Shown in pieces: positions 10,816 to 20,494 of a DNA stretch of 64,000 nt. The stretch lies in the NCBI RefSeq assembly GCF_013282745.1, contig NZ_CP054044.1, forward strand, positions 1,116,001-1,180,000, written 5' to 3'. Made by a program: the position numbers and the translations under genes. Position 1 is the first letter of the stretch. The number at the start of each line of letters is the position of its first letter. The notes beneath the pieces were generated by a model, which did no database searches, was not told where the DNA came from, and saw only the letters and a program-made list of their open reading frames with translations. The stretch is from Yersinia bercovieri ATCC 43970. Lineage in GTDB: Bacteria; Pseudomonadota; Gammaproteobacteria; Enterobacterales; Enterobacteriaceae.

Positions 10816-12852
10816 TTAGAAAGTCACATTTAACTTAGCCCACAGTGTCCTACCCGGCTCATTCACTGGCGTATTGACGGAATAACCAAATCCGCTGTTA
10901 CCGGCCAGATTGAGATGCTCGCTGTAGGTTTTATTTAGCAGATTATCGATGCCCCCGCTAACCTTCACTTGCGGCGTGATTTTGTAGGCCACATTGGCTG
11001 AGAGCACACCAAAGCCCGCGCTGTCGGCGAAATCTTTACCCACCACATTCCCTTCATTAATCGCCACCCGATGCTGACTGCTGACTAGCCGCCAGAGTGC
11101 GGTGCTACTCCAGTTGCCAGTTTCATAGGTTAGCCCCAGTCGTGCTTCAAGAGGGGGGATTTGTGGCAGTGGGCGATTATTACTGCTGTTTTCGCCCCAC
11201 GCATAGGCCAGACTGGCATCCGCTTTCCAGTGGTCGTTGAAGGCATAGCCTGCGCCCATCTCACCGCCCATGATGGTTGCGTTGATATTATCCGCCTGAC
11301 TAATACGTAGATTTTTGGGATCATACTTGAACAAAATAAAATCATTCACCCGACCCAGATAAGCAGAGACCCAACCATTTAGCTGCTTGCCGCTGTATTG
11401 CGCACCGATATCAAGCTGGGTAGTTTTTTCACTTTTTACCCCCTCAAAAGCACTGCTCGACCCTGTTGGCCCGAACGTCGGGGAGAATAGCTCCCAGAAG
11501 TCAGGAAAACGCTCGGTATGGCCCACACCGGCATACCACATCACTGGGGCATCAGCCAGATTGTGCTCAAAACGCATGAAACCCGCCGGTAGCGTGGCGG
11601 AGCGGGTAGGCTCATCGGCGCGGGTATAATTGGTGACCTGATGATGGTCTAAACGAGTGCCGGTAATCAGTTTATCCTGCTCACTCATCGTCCACGTCAG
11701 TTCGCCGAACAGGCCATAGTTTGCGAAGCTGGCATTTTTGTTCCACGTATTTTGTCTGTTCTTGCGATGGGTATTGGTTTGCATGTCACTACCGGCTTCT
11801 AGTTTCAGATCCTCCCACAACCAGGTTCCCATGACGCGACCGCCAATGGTGCGACGGTCTAGATTACTGGTCATCGCCATCATCGGCGGGGTGCGTAAGC
11901 TATGGTTATCCATAATGTGGTTGACGTAGTTGTAGTAAACCTTAGCTTCAATCTTATCCAGCACTTCACCAATATTGCTTTTCTCGAAACGCGCTCCCAA
12001 GCTTTCGCGCAAAAATTGCGAGCCGTCCATACCGCGCCCAGCATAGCTCGCCTCACCATCGCCTTTACCGGCCGTCAGCTCAAGCAAAGTGTCGGCATCT
12101 GGCGTCCAGCCCAGCGCGACATCCGCATTCCATTTATCCCACTTCGATGGCACCCGGGTGCCGTCGCCATCCTTATAATTACCCGCTTGCGACTGATTCC
12201 CCATCATGCGCAGATAGCCTTGCTCGTTGCCCAAACTCGCATTGAGATTTTTATCCCAGCGCCCGTTGGAACCCACCAGCAAGCTGGCATCGCCCTGGAC
12301 GCCCGCTTGATCAAAATGGGGCTGCTCGCGCTCAAACAAAATGGTGCCAGCGGAGGCACCCGGCCCCCATAACACCGATTGCGGCCCCTTCACTACCCTC
12401 AACAAGTCAAAGCTCTCCGGTGAGATATAGGAGGTGGGCGCATCCATCCGCGACGGGCAGGTGCCCAGTGTTTCGGCACCATCAGTCAGAATTTTGATGC
12501 GCGAGCCAAACATGCCACGGAAAACCACATCGCCATTGGTGCCGCCATTACGGATTTGCGAAAAACCGGGGATAGTTTTTAGGTAGTCCGCACCATCACT
12601 GGCCGGTACTGGCTGGCGTGGTGTTTTAGGCGAGGTGACGATGGTGAGCGGCGAATGCTGGGGGGCGGTGACCGTAATCACCTCGGCGTCATTGGTTTGT
12701 TTATCGCCGCGATTATCGGTGACGTGGTTGGTCGCGTGATCTGCGGCCACCTGATGATCCGCTGCCATAGCATTTAAGGTCAATACCGAGAGTGCGGAAG
12801 TGACTGCGCACGCTAATAATGTTTTTTTACCGCCGTTATTCTTACCAGACAT
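10816..12852 (-). CDS. TonB-dependent outer-membrane copper receptor, OprC/NosA type
   Basis: A 678-residue TonB-dependent receptor. A signal peptide (KTLLACAVTSALSVLTLNAMAA, cut near residue 30) is followed by a His/Asp-rich segment, a plug domain (about 60-190; VVFRGMFGSRIKILTDGAETLGTCPSRMDAPT) and a 22-strand barrel ending in LNVTF with C-terminal Phe. The CPSRMDAPTSYI segment is a hallmark of the OprC copper-receptor subfamily, whose Cys/Met residues bind copper. It would import copper using TonB energy. It follows a DUF2946 gene on the same strand by 108 bases, a common pairing. Substrate is inferred from subfamily, not seen. Confidence 0.88.
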   Translation of the reverse strand: MSGKNNGGKKTLLACAVTSALSVLTLNAMAADHQVAADHATNHVTDNRGDKQTNDAEVITVTAPQHSPLTIVTSPKTPRQPVPASDGADYLKTIPGFSQIRNGGTNGDVVFRGMFGSRIKILTDGAETLGTCPSRMDAPTSYISPESFDLLRVVKGPQSVLWGPGASAGTILFEREQPHFDQAGVQGDASLLVGSNGRWDKNLNASLGNEQGYLRMMGNQSQAGNYKDGDGTRVPSKWDKWNADVALGWTPDADTLLELTAGKGDGEASYAGRGMDGSQFLRESLGARFEKSNIGEVLDKIEAKVYYNYVNHIMDNHSLRTPPMMAMTSNLDRRTIGGRVMGTWLWEDLKLEAGSDMQTNTHRKNRQNTWNKNASFANYGLFGELTWTMSEQDKLITGTRLDHHQVTNYTRADEPTRSATLPAGFMRFEHNLADAPVMWYAGVGHTERFPDFWELFSPTFGPTGSSSAFEGVKSEKTTQLDIGAQYSGKQLNGWVSAYLGRVNDFILFKYDPKNLRISQADNINATIMGGEMGAGYAFNDHWKADASLAYAWGENSSNNRPLPQIPPLEARLGLTYETGNWSSTALWRLVSSQHRVAINEGNVVGKDFADSAGFGVLSANVAYKITPQVKVSGGIDNLLNKTYSEHLNLAGNSGFGYSVNTPVNEPGRTLWAKLNVTF

Positions 12853-12960
12853 AATGATTCCTTGGACAATAGAAATGAGTCCGGTGGATATTTCTCATAC
12901 CAGAGAGTTCACACCAGATAATCCACAGTAAATAAGTGGTTTTGATTTTTTATTGAGTGA

Positions 12961-13428
12961 TCAGGAATAAAAAGTAGGCGGCGCGCGTGGTTGACTCTCG
13001 TAATAGCGCTCTTTGATGAGTTGCGTATAAACAAATAGCGGCGGAGATAACTCAATCCGCAGTAATGCAGAGCGGATATCTGCTTTGAAAGCCGTGTTGA
13101 GCAACGGCAGATGGGTCAGTAATACACAATATCCACAGGCGGCATGGTTCATCATCATGCCGTCATGACGATTCCCGTGCTCATCGGAAGTAGTTGTAGT
13201 AGCTGTTTTAGCGCCGTGATGGGCCTCTGGTGAGTCATCTGGCCCACTGCGGTGGTGACTCGCCATCTCCATCGCGCCATCAGCCACTGTTATGGCGGGT
13301 TTGCTTTGATCGTAAGAAAGCGCCAGTGAGACTGAAACCACCGGTGCGATAAATAGCATCAGGATCGCGGCTATTCCCAGCCAGGCTGAGTAGTGCCTGC
13401 TGCGATAAAGAATTTGACCTAATGGCAC
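12961..13428 (-). CDS. DUF2946 family protein, probable copper-linked membrane or periplasmic protein
   Basis: A 155-residue protein with one N-terminal hydrophobic segment (about 17-37; WLGIAAILMLFIAPVVSVSLAL), which may be a signal or an anchor. A region rich in His, Met and Asp follows (HHRSGPDDSPEAHHGAK, then HGNRHDGMMMNHAACGYC, with a CGYC pair near 100), and a short second hydrophobic stretch. DUF2946 genes commonly sit beside OprC-type receptors, and the His/Met/Cys content suits copper binding (inference). No ATG is available: the frame has GTG at 13428, overlapped by a short upstream frame that has a good ribosome site, so the true start is uncertain. Confidence 0.75.
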   Translation of the reverse strand: MPLGQILYRSRHYSAWLGIAAILMLFIAPVVSVSLALSYDQSKPAITVADGAMEMASHHRSGPDDSPEAHHGAKTATTTTSDEHGNRHDGMMMNHAACGYCVLLTHLPLLNTAFKADIRSALLRIELSPPLFVYTQLIKERYYESQPRAPPTFYS

Positions 13429-13469
13429 CGGAGCACCAATAGCACTACAGCAGGAATCCCACTGTTCAT
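13419..13469 (-). CDS. Possible 16-codon leader peptide overlapping the DUF2946 start
   Basis: On the minus strand AAAGGAACTATCG precedes an ATG opening MNSGIPAVVLLVLRCH and a TAG stop. The frame overlaps the GTG start of the DUF2946 gene by 10 bases. The downstream GTG has no good ribosome site of its own, so translational coupling is possible. It could instead be chance, or a sign that the true DUF2946 N-terminus is frameshifted. Confidence 0.35.
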   Translation of the reverse strand: MNSGIPAVVLLVLRCH

Positions 13470-13850
13470 CACGATAGTTCCTTTATCTCAATAACAACCA
13501 ATAGAATACGATTGATTACTCTCTGTTTTATGAACAGTTTTTATTAGCCCTGACCTGTCAAGGCCGCAGAAAGAATCATATCTGAACCTATCTTAATGCA
13601 GTGTTAATTCTCATTAAATTAAGGGTATTTCTCATTTTCTCCGAGCCGGAATATGTGACGCCTCACTATTATTCTCCATTCCATTTCACTCATTGCATTA
13701 AAAGTTGGATGTAAGTCACAAAAACCCACTATGCCTGTGCTAGGATCCGCCGCCTGAGTAGTGAATTGGTTTGAACCCTTTTTATTAACGTTCTTACTAT
13801 GGTTGTATTAACTATGGTCGTATTAACTCTATGCTGACACAGGCCCCTCT
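13470..13850. promoter_or_regulatory. Divergent DUF2946/tsgA control region
   Basis: This 381-base AT-rich region separates the copper-receptor pair from tsgA. A tandem 15-bp repeat (ACTATGGTYGTATTA twice, 13796-13825) lies 25 bases before the tsgA ATG. TTAATTCTCATTAAATTAA near 13610 faintly recalls a Fur or other metal-regulator site, but the match is poor. No clear CueR or CopY-like dyad was found. Confidence 0.4.
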
Positions 13851-15035
13851 ATGAATAACAGCAATCGCCTTCGACTCACTTGGATCAGTTACTTTTCTTA
13901 CGCTCTGACCGGCGCGTTAGTTATTGTCACCGGGATGGTGATGGGGAATATCGCGGAGTATTTCAATCTGCCTATTGCCAGTATGAGTAACACATTTACT
14001 TTCCTTAATGCGGGTATTCTGATCTCCATTTTCCTCAATGCCTGGTTGATGGAGATCATTCCATTAAAACGTCAGTTGGTATTTGGCTTTATTCTGATGT
14101 TGGTAGCGATTGCCGGATTGATGGTGGGCCATAATCTGATGCTCTTCTCAATCAGCATGTTTATCCTTGGGGTCGTGAGCGGGATCACCATGTCGATCGG
14201 TACTTTCCTGATAACCCATATGTATGAAGGGCGTCAGCGTGGCTCCCGCCTGCTGTTTACCGACTCATTCTTCAGTATGGCGGGGATGATTTTCCCGGTA
14301 GCGGCGGCAATGCTGCTGGCACGCCATATTGAGTGGTACTGGGTTTATGCCTGCATCGGCCTGCTGTATGTGGGGATTTTCGTGCTGACATTAATGTCTG
14401 AGTTCCCGGTTCTGGGCCATAAGGCCAGCGATGAAAACAAGCCCGTGGCGAAAGAGAAGTGGGGCATTGGTGTGCTCTTCCTGGCGATTGCCGCACTGTG
14501 CTACATCCTTGGTCAACTCGGTTTCATCCAGTGGGTGCCGGAATATGCCACCAAGACCTTCAATATGGATATCAGCCAAGCGGGCCAACTGGTCAGTAAC
14601 TTCTGGATCTCATATATGATTGGGATGTGGGTGTTCAGCTTCATCCTGCGCTTCTTTGACCTGCAACGCATCGTGACTGTGCTGGCTGCGCTGGCAACAC
14701 TGGCGATGTATCTGTTTGTCAGCACTGATAATCCGGCCTATCTGAGCTACTACATTCTGGCATTAGGCTTTGTCTCCAGTGCCATCTACACCACACTGAT
14801 TACCCTCGGCTCGCTGCAAACCAAAGTCTCTTCACCCAAACTGGTGAACTTCATTCTGACCTGCGGTACTGTCGGGACTATGCTGACCTTCGTCGTCACA
14901 GGCCCCATTGTCGCGAACAGTGGTGTTCATGCCGCGCTGACAACAGCCAACGGCCTCTATCTGGCGGTATTCGTGATGTGCCTGATTCTGGGCTTCTTCA
15001 CCAAACACCGCAGCCACGGCCATGCAACACACTGA
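13851..15035 (+). CDS. tsgA: TsgA, major facilitator superfamily transporter
   Basis: A 394-residue MFS protein, the same length as enterobacterial TsgA and close to it by recall ([23 protein letters not shown] at the N-terminus; [18 protein letters not shown] mid-protein; [24 protein letters not shown] late). Twelve membrane segments are expected. In Salmonella tsgA was noted as tellurite- and selenite-sensitive and growth-phase regulated; its substrate is unknown. In E. coli it sits directly upstream of nirB; here codA lies between them on the opposite strand. Confidence 0.95.
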   Translation: MNNSNRLRLTWISYFSYALTGALVIVTGMVMGNIAEYFNLPIASMSNTFTFLNAGILISIFLNAWLMEIIPLKRQLVFGFILMLVAIAGLMVGHNLMLFSISMFILGVVSGITMSIGTFLITHMYEGRQRGSRLLFTDSFFSMAGMIFPVAAAMLLARHIEWYWVYACIGLLYVGIFVLTLMSEFPVLGHKASDENKPVAKEKWGIGVLFLAIAALCYILGQLGFIQWVPEYATKTFNMDISQAGQLVSNFWISYMIGMWVFSFILRFFDLQRIVTVLAALATLAMYLFVSTDNPAYLSYYILALGFVSSAIYTTLITLGSLQTKVSSPKLVNFILTCGTVGTMLTFVVTGPIVANSGVHAALTTANGLYLAVFVMCLILGFFTKHRSHGHATH

Positions 15036-15056
15036 TTGATGGTTTAGCTGAATCAA

Positions 15057-15087
15057 CTGCCCTGCCGCCATTGCGGTAGCAGGGCAG
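15057..15087. terminator. Hairpin between convergent tsgA and codA
   Basis: CTGCCCTGCCGC and GCGGTAGCAGGGCAG pair around a four-base loop, with a small bulge, in the 56-base gap between the stops of tsgA and codA. The location suits a shared terminator, though no strong T-run follows on either strand. Confidence 0.45.
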
Positions 15088-15091
15088 CCCC

Positions 15092-16387
15092 CTACTTAAA
15101 GTTCACCACCTCTTCGTGGCCCAAATAGATCCGACTCTCGGCGGGCTGCGTGCTGGCGATCACCACCCCATGACGAATGGAGTAGCGCACCGGCACTTGT
15201 CGCCGCACCGCATCAAAACCACTTTCGGCGGGCAGAATAATCAGATTGGCGCTATTACCTAACTGCAAACCATAATCCGATAAATTCAATGTTCGGGCGC
15301 TGTTGTGGGTGATCAGATTCAGCCCATCATTGATTTGGCCGTATCCCATCAGCTGACAAATATGCAGCCCCATATGCAGCACTTGCAACATATTGGCGGT
15401 GCCCAGCGGATACCACGGGTCAAACACATCATCATGACCGAAGCAGACATTAATATCGGCCGCCAGCATCTCCTTGACCCGCGTAATGCCGCGCCGCTTC
15501 GGATAGGTGTCAAAGCGCCCTTGCAGGTGAATATTCACCAAGGGGTTGGCGACGAAGTGAATGCCGGACATTTTCAGCAGGCGAAATAGCCGCGAGGCAT
15601 AAGCGCCATTATAGGAGTGCATCGCCGTGGTGTGACTGGCGGTCACCCGCGCCCCCATGTTTTCACGGTGCGCCAAGGCCGCCACTGTTTCGACAAAACG
15701 CGACTGCTCATCATCAATCTCATCACAATGCACATCCACCAGCCGCTGATATTTCTGCGCCAGTGCAAAGGCAATATGTAGCGATTCGACGCCATATTCG
15801 CGGGTAAATTCAAAATGCGGGATCGCCCCGACCACATCCGCGCCTAGTCGCAGCGCCTCTTCCAACAGCGCCGCGCCATCGGGATAGGAGAGAATACCCT
15901 CTTGTGGAAACGCCACAATCTGCATCTCCACCCACGGACTGACCTCCTCTTTCACCTCCAACATGGCGCTCAGCGCCGTCAGGCTGGGATCAGAGACATC
16001 CACATGGGTGCGCACATGCTGAATACCATTGGCGATTTGCCATTTCAGCGTCTGCCATGCCCGCTGCTTAACATCCTCGCGCGTCAACAGCGCTTTGCGC
16101 TCAGCCCAGCGCTCTATCCCCTCAAACAGGGTGCCTGATTGATTCCAGCTCGGTTGCCCCGCTGTTTGAGTGGTATCCAGATGAATATGCGGCTCGACAA
16201 AGGGGGGCAGTGCCAAACCACCCTGCGCATCCAGCACACCCGCGCCTGTTGGTAGTTGATCCGGCTGCGGCGAAATTGCACTGATTTTGCCCTCCGCGAC
16301 CTTAAGCTGCCAAAGCCCCGTTTGCCCGACCAAGCGCACATTGTTGATGCTCGCCAGTAAATGATTTGTTGCGGATTGCGCTGACAT
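15092..16387 (-). CDS. codA: CodA, cytosine deaminase
   Basis: A 431-residue amidohydrolase extremely close to E. coli CodA. Metal and catalytic segments are visible: [15 protein letters not shown] (two metal His), [14 protein letters not shown] (His and catalytic Glu), [13 protein letters not shown] (His) and [16 protein letters not shown] (Asp). It converts cytosine to uracil and ammonia in pyrimidine salvage. The upstream ATG (MEVS...) overlaps the GGAGG ribosome site, so the ATG at 16387 is chosen. E. coli has codBA as an operon elsewhere; here no codB permease is adjacent, and the gene is inserted between tsgA and nirB. Confidence 0.95.
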   Translation of the reverse strand: MSAQSATNHLLASINNVRLVGQTGLWQLKVAEGKISAISPQPDQLPTGAGVLDAQGGLALPPFVEPHIHLDTTQTAGQPSWNQSGTLFEGIERWAERKALLTREDVKQRAWQTLKWQIANGIQHVRTHVDVSDPSLTALSAMLEVKEEVSPWVEMQIVAFPQEGILSYPDGAALLEEALRLGADVVGAIPHFEFTREYGVESLHIAFALAQKYQRLVDVHCDEIDDEQSRFVETVAALAHRENMGARVTASHTTAMHSYNGAYASRLFRLLKMSGIHFVANPLVNIHLQGRFDTYPKRRGITRVKEMLAADINVCFGHDDVFDPWYPLGTANMLQVLHMGLHICQLMGYGQINDGLNLITHNSARTLNLSDYGLQLGNSANLIILPAESGFDAVRRQVPVRYSIRHGVVIASTQPAESRIYLGHEEVVNFK

Positions 16388-16579
16388 TGATACCTCCATG
16401 ACCCCTTTGCCACTTTCGGCATGATCTGTTGTTAGCTTATCCGATCAGCAGTCACCCGCCCGATTTTCTTTTTATCGGCGGATTTATCGTTAGATCAAAA
16501 AAACAGCCAGAACTGAAACCTTTCAGCTAAAGATGAATGAAATCCGCAACTTATCAAAAAACGTTAAAAATCATCCATC

Positions 16580-16595
16580 TACCACCTTAGAGGTA
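16580..16595 (+). promoter_or_regulatory. NarL/NarP site of the nirB promoter
   Basis: TACCACCTTAGAGGTA is a 7-2-7 inverted pair of NarL/NarP heptamers. Its centre lies 28 bp upstream of the centre of the FNR site, the same spacing as the -69.5 and -41.5 sites of the E. coli nirB promoter. Nitrite or nitrate would activate through it. Confidence 0.85.
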
Positions 16596-16608
16596 TATGA
16601 AACGCTAA

Positions 16609-16622
16609 TTGATTTACATCAA
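16609..16622 (+). promoter_or_regulatory. FNR site of the nirB promoter
   Basis: TTGATTTACATCAA matches the FNR consensus TTGAT-N4-ATCAA perfectly. If centred at -41.5, transcription would start near 16657, with TAAGGT (16644-16649) as the -10 element, as in E. coli nirB. This indicates anaerobic induction of nirBDC-cysG. Confidence 0.9.
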
Positions 16623-16679
16623 GAAGTGCCATGTTGGGAAGATTAAGGTAAGCGTAGAAAATTAAAAATTGAGGCAAAA

Positions 16680-19226
16680 ATGAGCAAAGTCAAACTTGCC
16701 ATCATCGGCAACGGCATGGTCGGCCACCGCTTTATCGAAGACTTACTGGATAAAGCCGATAAAGACCAATTTGAGATAACCGTATTTTGCGAAGAGCCTC
16801 GCATCGCTTATGACCGGGTACATCTCTCCTCTTACTTCTCCCACCATACTGCCGAAGAGCTGTCATTAGTTCGTGAAGGCTTTTATGAAAAACACGGCGT
16901 CAAAGTGCTGGTTGGCGAACGCGCCATTACCATCAACCGCACCGAGAAAGTGATTCACTCCAACAGCGGCCGTACCCTCTATTATGACAAGCTGATTATG
17001 GCGACCGGCTCCTATCCGTGGATCCCGCCAATCAAAGGTAGCGAAGGGCAGGATTGCTTTGTGTATCGCACCATTGAAGACCTAAATGCTATCGAGGCCT
17101 GTACCCGCCGCAGCAAACGTGGGGCAGTTATTGGTGGTGGGCTGCTCGGGCTGGAAGCCGCAGGGGCTTTGAAAAGCCTCGGCGTTGAAACCCATGTGAT
17201 TGAATTTGCACCCGTATTAATGGCCGAGCAGCTTGACCCTATGGGTGGTGACCAGCTACGCCAGAAAATTGAGCGCATGGGCGTCAGAGTCCATACCGGC
17301 AAAAATACGCAGGAAATTATTCATTCAGGCCAAAACGGCCGCAAAACCATGCAGTTTGCTGATGGATCGCAGCTGGAAGTCGATTTTATTGTCTTCTCCA
17401 CCGGTATTCGCCCACAAGACAAACTGGCGCATCAATGCGGTTTAGCCACAGCACGCCGTGGTGGTATTGCTATCAATGATTATTGCCAGACATCCGACCC
17501 GGATGTCTACGCCATTGGTGAGTGTGCCTCGTGGCAAGAGCGGACCTTCGGGCTGGTTGCACCGGGTTACAAAATGGCGCAGGTCACCGCCGATCACCTG
17601 TTAGGCCGCGAAAATGCCTTTAAAGGTGCCGACATGAGCGCCAAGCTGAAGTTGCTGGGTGTCGATGTGGGCGGGATTGGTGATGCCCATGGCCGCACTG
17701 AAGGGGCGCGCAGCTACGTTTATCTGGATGAAAGTAAAGAAATTTATAAGCGTCTGGTGGTCAGCGCCGACAACAAAACCCTGCTCGGCGCCGTCTTGGT
17801 GGGGGATACCAGCGATTACGGCAACCTGCTGCAACTGGCGCTAAACAATATCGCGCTGCCAGATAACCCCGACAGCCTGATCCTCCCGGCTCACGCCGGC
17901 AGTAAACCGGCCATGGGGGTAGATTCACTGCCAGATAGCGCGCAGATCTGCTCCTGTTTTGATGTCACCAAAGGCGACATTATTCAGGCCATCGGTCAGG
18001 GCTGCCATACCGTCGCCGCACTGAAATCCGCCACTAAAGCCGGCACTGGCTGCGGCGGCTGTATTCCGCTGGTCACCCAAGTGCTGAATGCCGAACTCAG
18101 CAAGCAAGGCATTGAAGTGAATCATCATTTGTGTGAGCACTTCGCCTATTCGCGCCAAGAGCTGTATCACCTGATCCGGGTTGAAGGGATTAAATCCTTC
18201 GATGCCCTGCGGGAAAAATATGGTAAAGGCTACGGCTGTGAAGTCTGTAAACCGACAGTCGGCTCACTGCTGGCCTCCTGCTGGAATGACTATGTATTGG
18301 CACCGCAACATACGCCGTTGCAGGACACCAATGACAACTTCCTCGGCAATATCCAGAAAGACGGCACTTACTCAGTCATCCCGCGCTCACCGGGTGGGGA
18401 GATCACGCCGGATGGCCTACTCGCAATTGGCCGCATCGCCAAAGAGTATAATCTGTACACCAAACTGACCGGCTCACAGCGCGTGGGGATGTTTGGCGCG
18501 CAAAAAGATGACCTGCCCGCTATCTGGGCGCAACTGATTGAAGCGGGCTTTGAGACCGGCCATGCCTATGCCAAAGCACTGCGCATGGCAAAAACCTGCG
18601 TCGGCAGCACCTGGTGCCGCTTTGGTGTGGGTGACAGCGTCGGTTTTGGTGTCGCACTGGAGCACCGCTTCAAAGGCATCCGCACACCACACAAAATGAA
18701 GTTCGGCGTCTCCGGCTGTACCCGCGAGTGTTCCGAAGCACAGGGCAAAGACGTGGGGATTATCGCCACCGAAAACGGCTGGAACCTGTATGTCTGCGGT
18801 AACGGCGGCATGAAGCCACGTCACGCGGACTTACTGGCGGCGGATCTGGATGAAGAGACCCTGATGCGCTACCTCGACCGCTTTATGATGTTCTACATCC
18901 GCACCGCCGATAAGCTGCAACGCACTTCGGTGTGGTTGGAGAGCCTGGAGGGCGGCATTAGCTACCTGCGGGCGGTTATCCTCGACGACAAACTGGGCAT
19001 CAACGATCAGTTGGAAGCCGATATTGCCCGCCTGCGCGACAAAGTGACCTGCGAATGGAAAGCTACCGTCGAGGATCCAGCGGCACAAGTTCGCTTTGCC
19101 CACTTTATTAATAGCCCGATGCGCGACCCGAACGTGCAAGTGGTGGCTGAACGTGAACAACATCGTCCGGCCCGCCCGGATGAGCGCATCCCAGTGCGGC
19201 TGCTTGAACTGGAGGAGAACCTATGA
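16680..19226 (+). CDS. nirB: NirB, NADH-dependent nitrite reductase large subunit
   Basis: An 848-residue cytoplasmic siroheme enzyme that reduces nitrite to ammonium with NADH. Domains in order: FAD-binding (KLAIIGNGMVGHRFIEDLL) and NADH-binding (GAVIGGGLLGLEAAGAL, about 148-164) regions; a BFD-like [2Fe-2S] segment with CSCFD and GTGCGGC (about 424-462); and the sulfite/nitrite reductase domains with C in CVGSTWC (about 639) and CTRECSEAQGKD (about 680), which bind [4Fe-4S]-siroheme. It overlaps nirD by four bases (ATGA). The promoter carries FNR and NarL/P sites. Confidence 0.98.
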   Translation: MSKVKLAIIGNGMVGHRFIEDLLDKADKDQFEITVFCEEPRIAYDRVHLSSYFSHHTAEELSLVREGFYEKHGVKVLVGERAITINRTEKVIHSNSGRTLYYDKLIMATGSYPWIPPIKGSEGQDCFVYRTIEDLNAIEACTRRSKRGAVIGGGLLGLEAAGALKSLGVETHVIEFAPVLMAEQLDPMGGDQLRQKIERMGVRVHTGKNTQEIIHSGQNGRKTMQFADGSQLEVDFIVFSTGIRPQDKLAHQCGLATARRGGIAINDYCQTSDPDVYAIGECASWQERTFGLVAPGYKMAQVTADHLLGRENAFKGADMSAKLKLLGVDVGGIGDAHGRTEGARSYVYLDESKEIYKRLVVSADNKTLLGAVLVGDTSDYGNLLQLALNNIALPDNPDSLILPAHAGSKPAMGVDSLPDSAQICSCFDVTKGDIIQAIGQGCHTVAALKSATKAGTGCGGCIPLVTQVLNAELSKQGIEVNHHLCEHFAYSRQELYHLIRVEGIKSFDALREKYGKGYGCEVCKPTVGSLLASCWNDYVLAPQHTPLQDTNDNFLGNIQKDGTYSVIPRSPGGEITPDGLLAIGRIAKEYNLYTKLTGSQRVGMFGAQKDDLPAIWAQLIEAGFETGHAYAKALRMAKTCVGSTWCRFGVGDSVGFGVALEHRFKGIRTPHKMKFGVSGCTRECSEAQGKDVGIIATENGWNLYVCGNGGMKPRHADLLAADLDEETLMRYLDRFMMFYIRTADKLQRTSVWLESLEGGISYLRAVILDDKLGINDQLEADIARLRDKVTCEWKATVEDPAAQVRFAHFINSPMRDPNVQVVAEREQHRPARPDERIPVRLLELEENL

Positions 19227-19549
19227 GCCAGTGGATTCCACTCTGCCTGTTAGACGATATTTTGCCCGGCAGCGGCGTGTGTGGGCTGATCGGCGAGCAG
19301 CACATTGCGGTTTTCCGCCCCTACACTGACGAGCAGGTTTTCGCCATCAGCAATATTGATCCTTTCGCTCAGGCCAGTGTGCTGTCGCGCGGATTGATTG
19401 CTGAGCATCAAGGTGATCTGTGGGTCGCCAGCCCGCTGAAAAAACAGCACTTTCGCCTGCATGATGGCCTCTGTCTGGAAGATGAAACCCGCTCGGTTGC
19501 CCACTATGACGTGCGAGTCCGCGACGGCATGGTGCAAATCAAAGCGTGA
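19223..19549 (+). CDS. nirD: NirD, nitrite reductase small subunit
   Basis: A 108-residue Rieske-like subunit of the NADH nitrite reductase. It starts within the nirB stop (ATGA overlap), which implies translational coupling. The family is Rieske-fold but lacks the usual cluster ligands in enterobacterial NirD; here no CxH pair is seen, in agreement. It assembles with NirB and is needed for activity. Confidence 0.96.
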   Translation: MSQWIPLCLLDDILPGSGVCGLIGEQHIAVFRPYTDEQVFAISNIDPFAQASVLSRGLIAEHQGDLWVASPLKKQHFRLHDGLCLEDETRSVAHYDVRVRDGMVQIKA

Positions 19550-19671
19550 TAAATAACGGGTTAACTGGCCAGCACCGGATACCTACAAAATAACACTCAA
19601 TCATCCCCAAAGTGATTGGCGTTGCTGCTAACAGCGCTGCGGCGTCAATACCGAGGGGATTGGGATTAAAA

Positions 19672-20478
19672 ATGTATAGTGACACCATCAACAAATGCGC
19701 GGCTAACGCGGCGCGAATCGTCAAACTGGCCAAGGATAGCCCGCTAGGCTTTTGGATTGGTTCTGCCATGGCCGGTGCCTATGTTGGCCTTGGCATTATT
19801 CTGATTTTCACCTTAGGAAACCTGATCGACCCGGCTTACCGTCCGCTGGTGATGGGAGCCACCTTTGGCCTGGCACTGACCCTGGTGATTATCGCCGGTT
19901 CTGAGCTGTTCACCGGCCACACCATGTTCCTGACCTTCGGCGTGAAAGCGGGCACCATCAAATCCAGCCAAATGTGGGCAGTATTGCCGCAAACCTGGTT
20001 GGGGAATCTGCTGGGTTCGGTGTTTGTGGCCCTGCTCTATTACTACGGCGGCGGCAGCTTGTTCACCGTGGATACCAGCCTGATACACACCGCCGCGCTG
20101 GCAAAAACCTCGGCGCCCGCTATGACCTTATTCTTCAAAGGTGTATTATGTAACTGGCTGGTTTGTCTGGCGATCTGGATGGCAATCCGCGTAGAAGGCG
20201 CGGCGAAATTTATCGCTATCTGGTGGTGTTTGCTGGCCTTTATTGCTTCTGGCTACGAGCACTCAGTGGCCAATATGACCCTGTTCGCGCTGTCATGGTT
20301 TGGTCATCACAGCGAGGCCTATACCCTCAGCGGCATTGGTCACAACCTGTTGTGGGTCACGCTGGGGAATACCCTGTCGGGTGCCGTTTTTATGGGCCTC
20401 GGCTACTGGTATGCCACACCACGAGAGCAGCGCCCACAGTCTGTGCCCGTTAGCGCGCCACACGCGGTAAAAGAGTAA
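19672..20478 (+). CDS. nirC: NirC, formate/nitrite-family nitrite channel
   Basis: A 268-residue FNT-family channel with six membrane helices. FNT signatures GFWIGSAMAGAYVGLGI (about 27-43), ELFTGHTMFLTFG and LCNWLVCLAIWMA are present, with a central His in GYEHSVANM. It moves nitrite into the cytoplasm for NirBD. The longer frame begins 20 codons upstream, but the ATG at 19672 gives the family start MYSDTINKCAANAARI. The 122-base gap from nirD is longer than elsewhere in the operon. Confidence 0.96.
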   Translation: MYSDTINKCAANAARIVKLAKDSPLGFWIGSAMAGAYVGLGIILIFTLGNLIDPAYRPLVMGATFGLALTLVIIAGSELFTGHTMFLTFGVKAGTIKSSQMWAVLPQTWLGNLLGSVFVALLYYYGGGSLFTVDTSLIHTAALAKTSAPAMTLFFKGVLCNWLVCLAIWMAIRVEGAAKFIAIWWCLLAFIASGYEHSVANMTLFALSWFGHHSEAYTLSGIGHNLLWVTLGNTLSGAVFMGLGYWYATPREQRPQSVPVSAPHAVKE

Positions 20479-20494
20479 CTTTTTACTGTTCTCC

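Noticed and set aside
13600..13640. Fur-like sequence upstream of the DUF2946/copper receptor pair
   Set aside because: Match to the Fur consensus is too weak, and it is far (about 180 bases) from the start.
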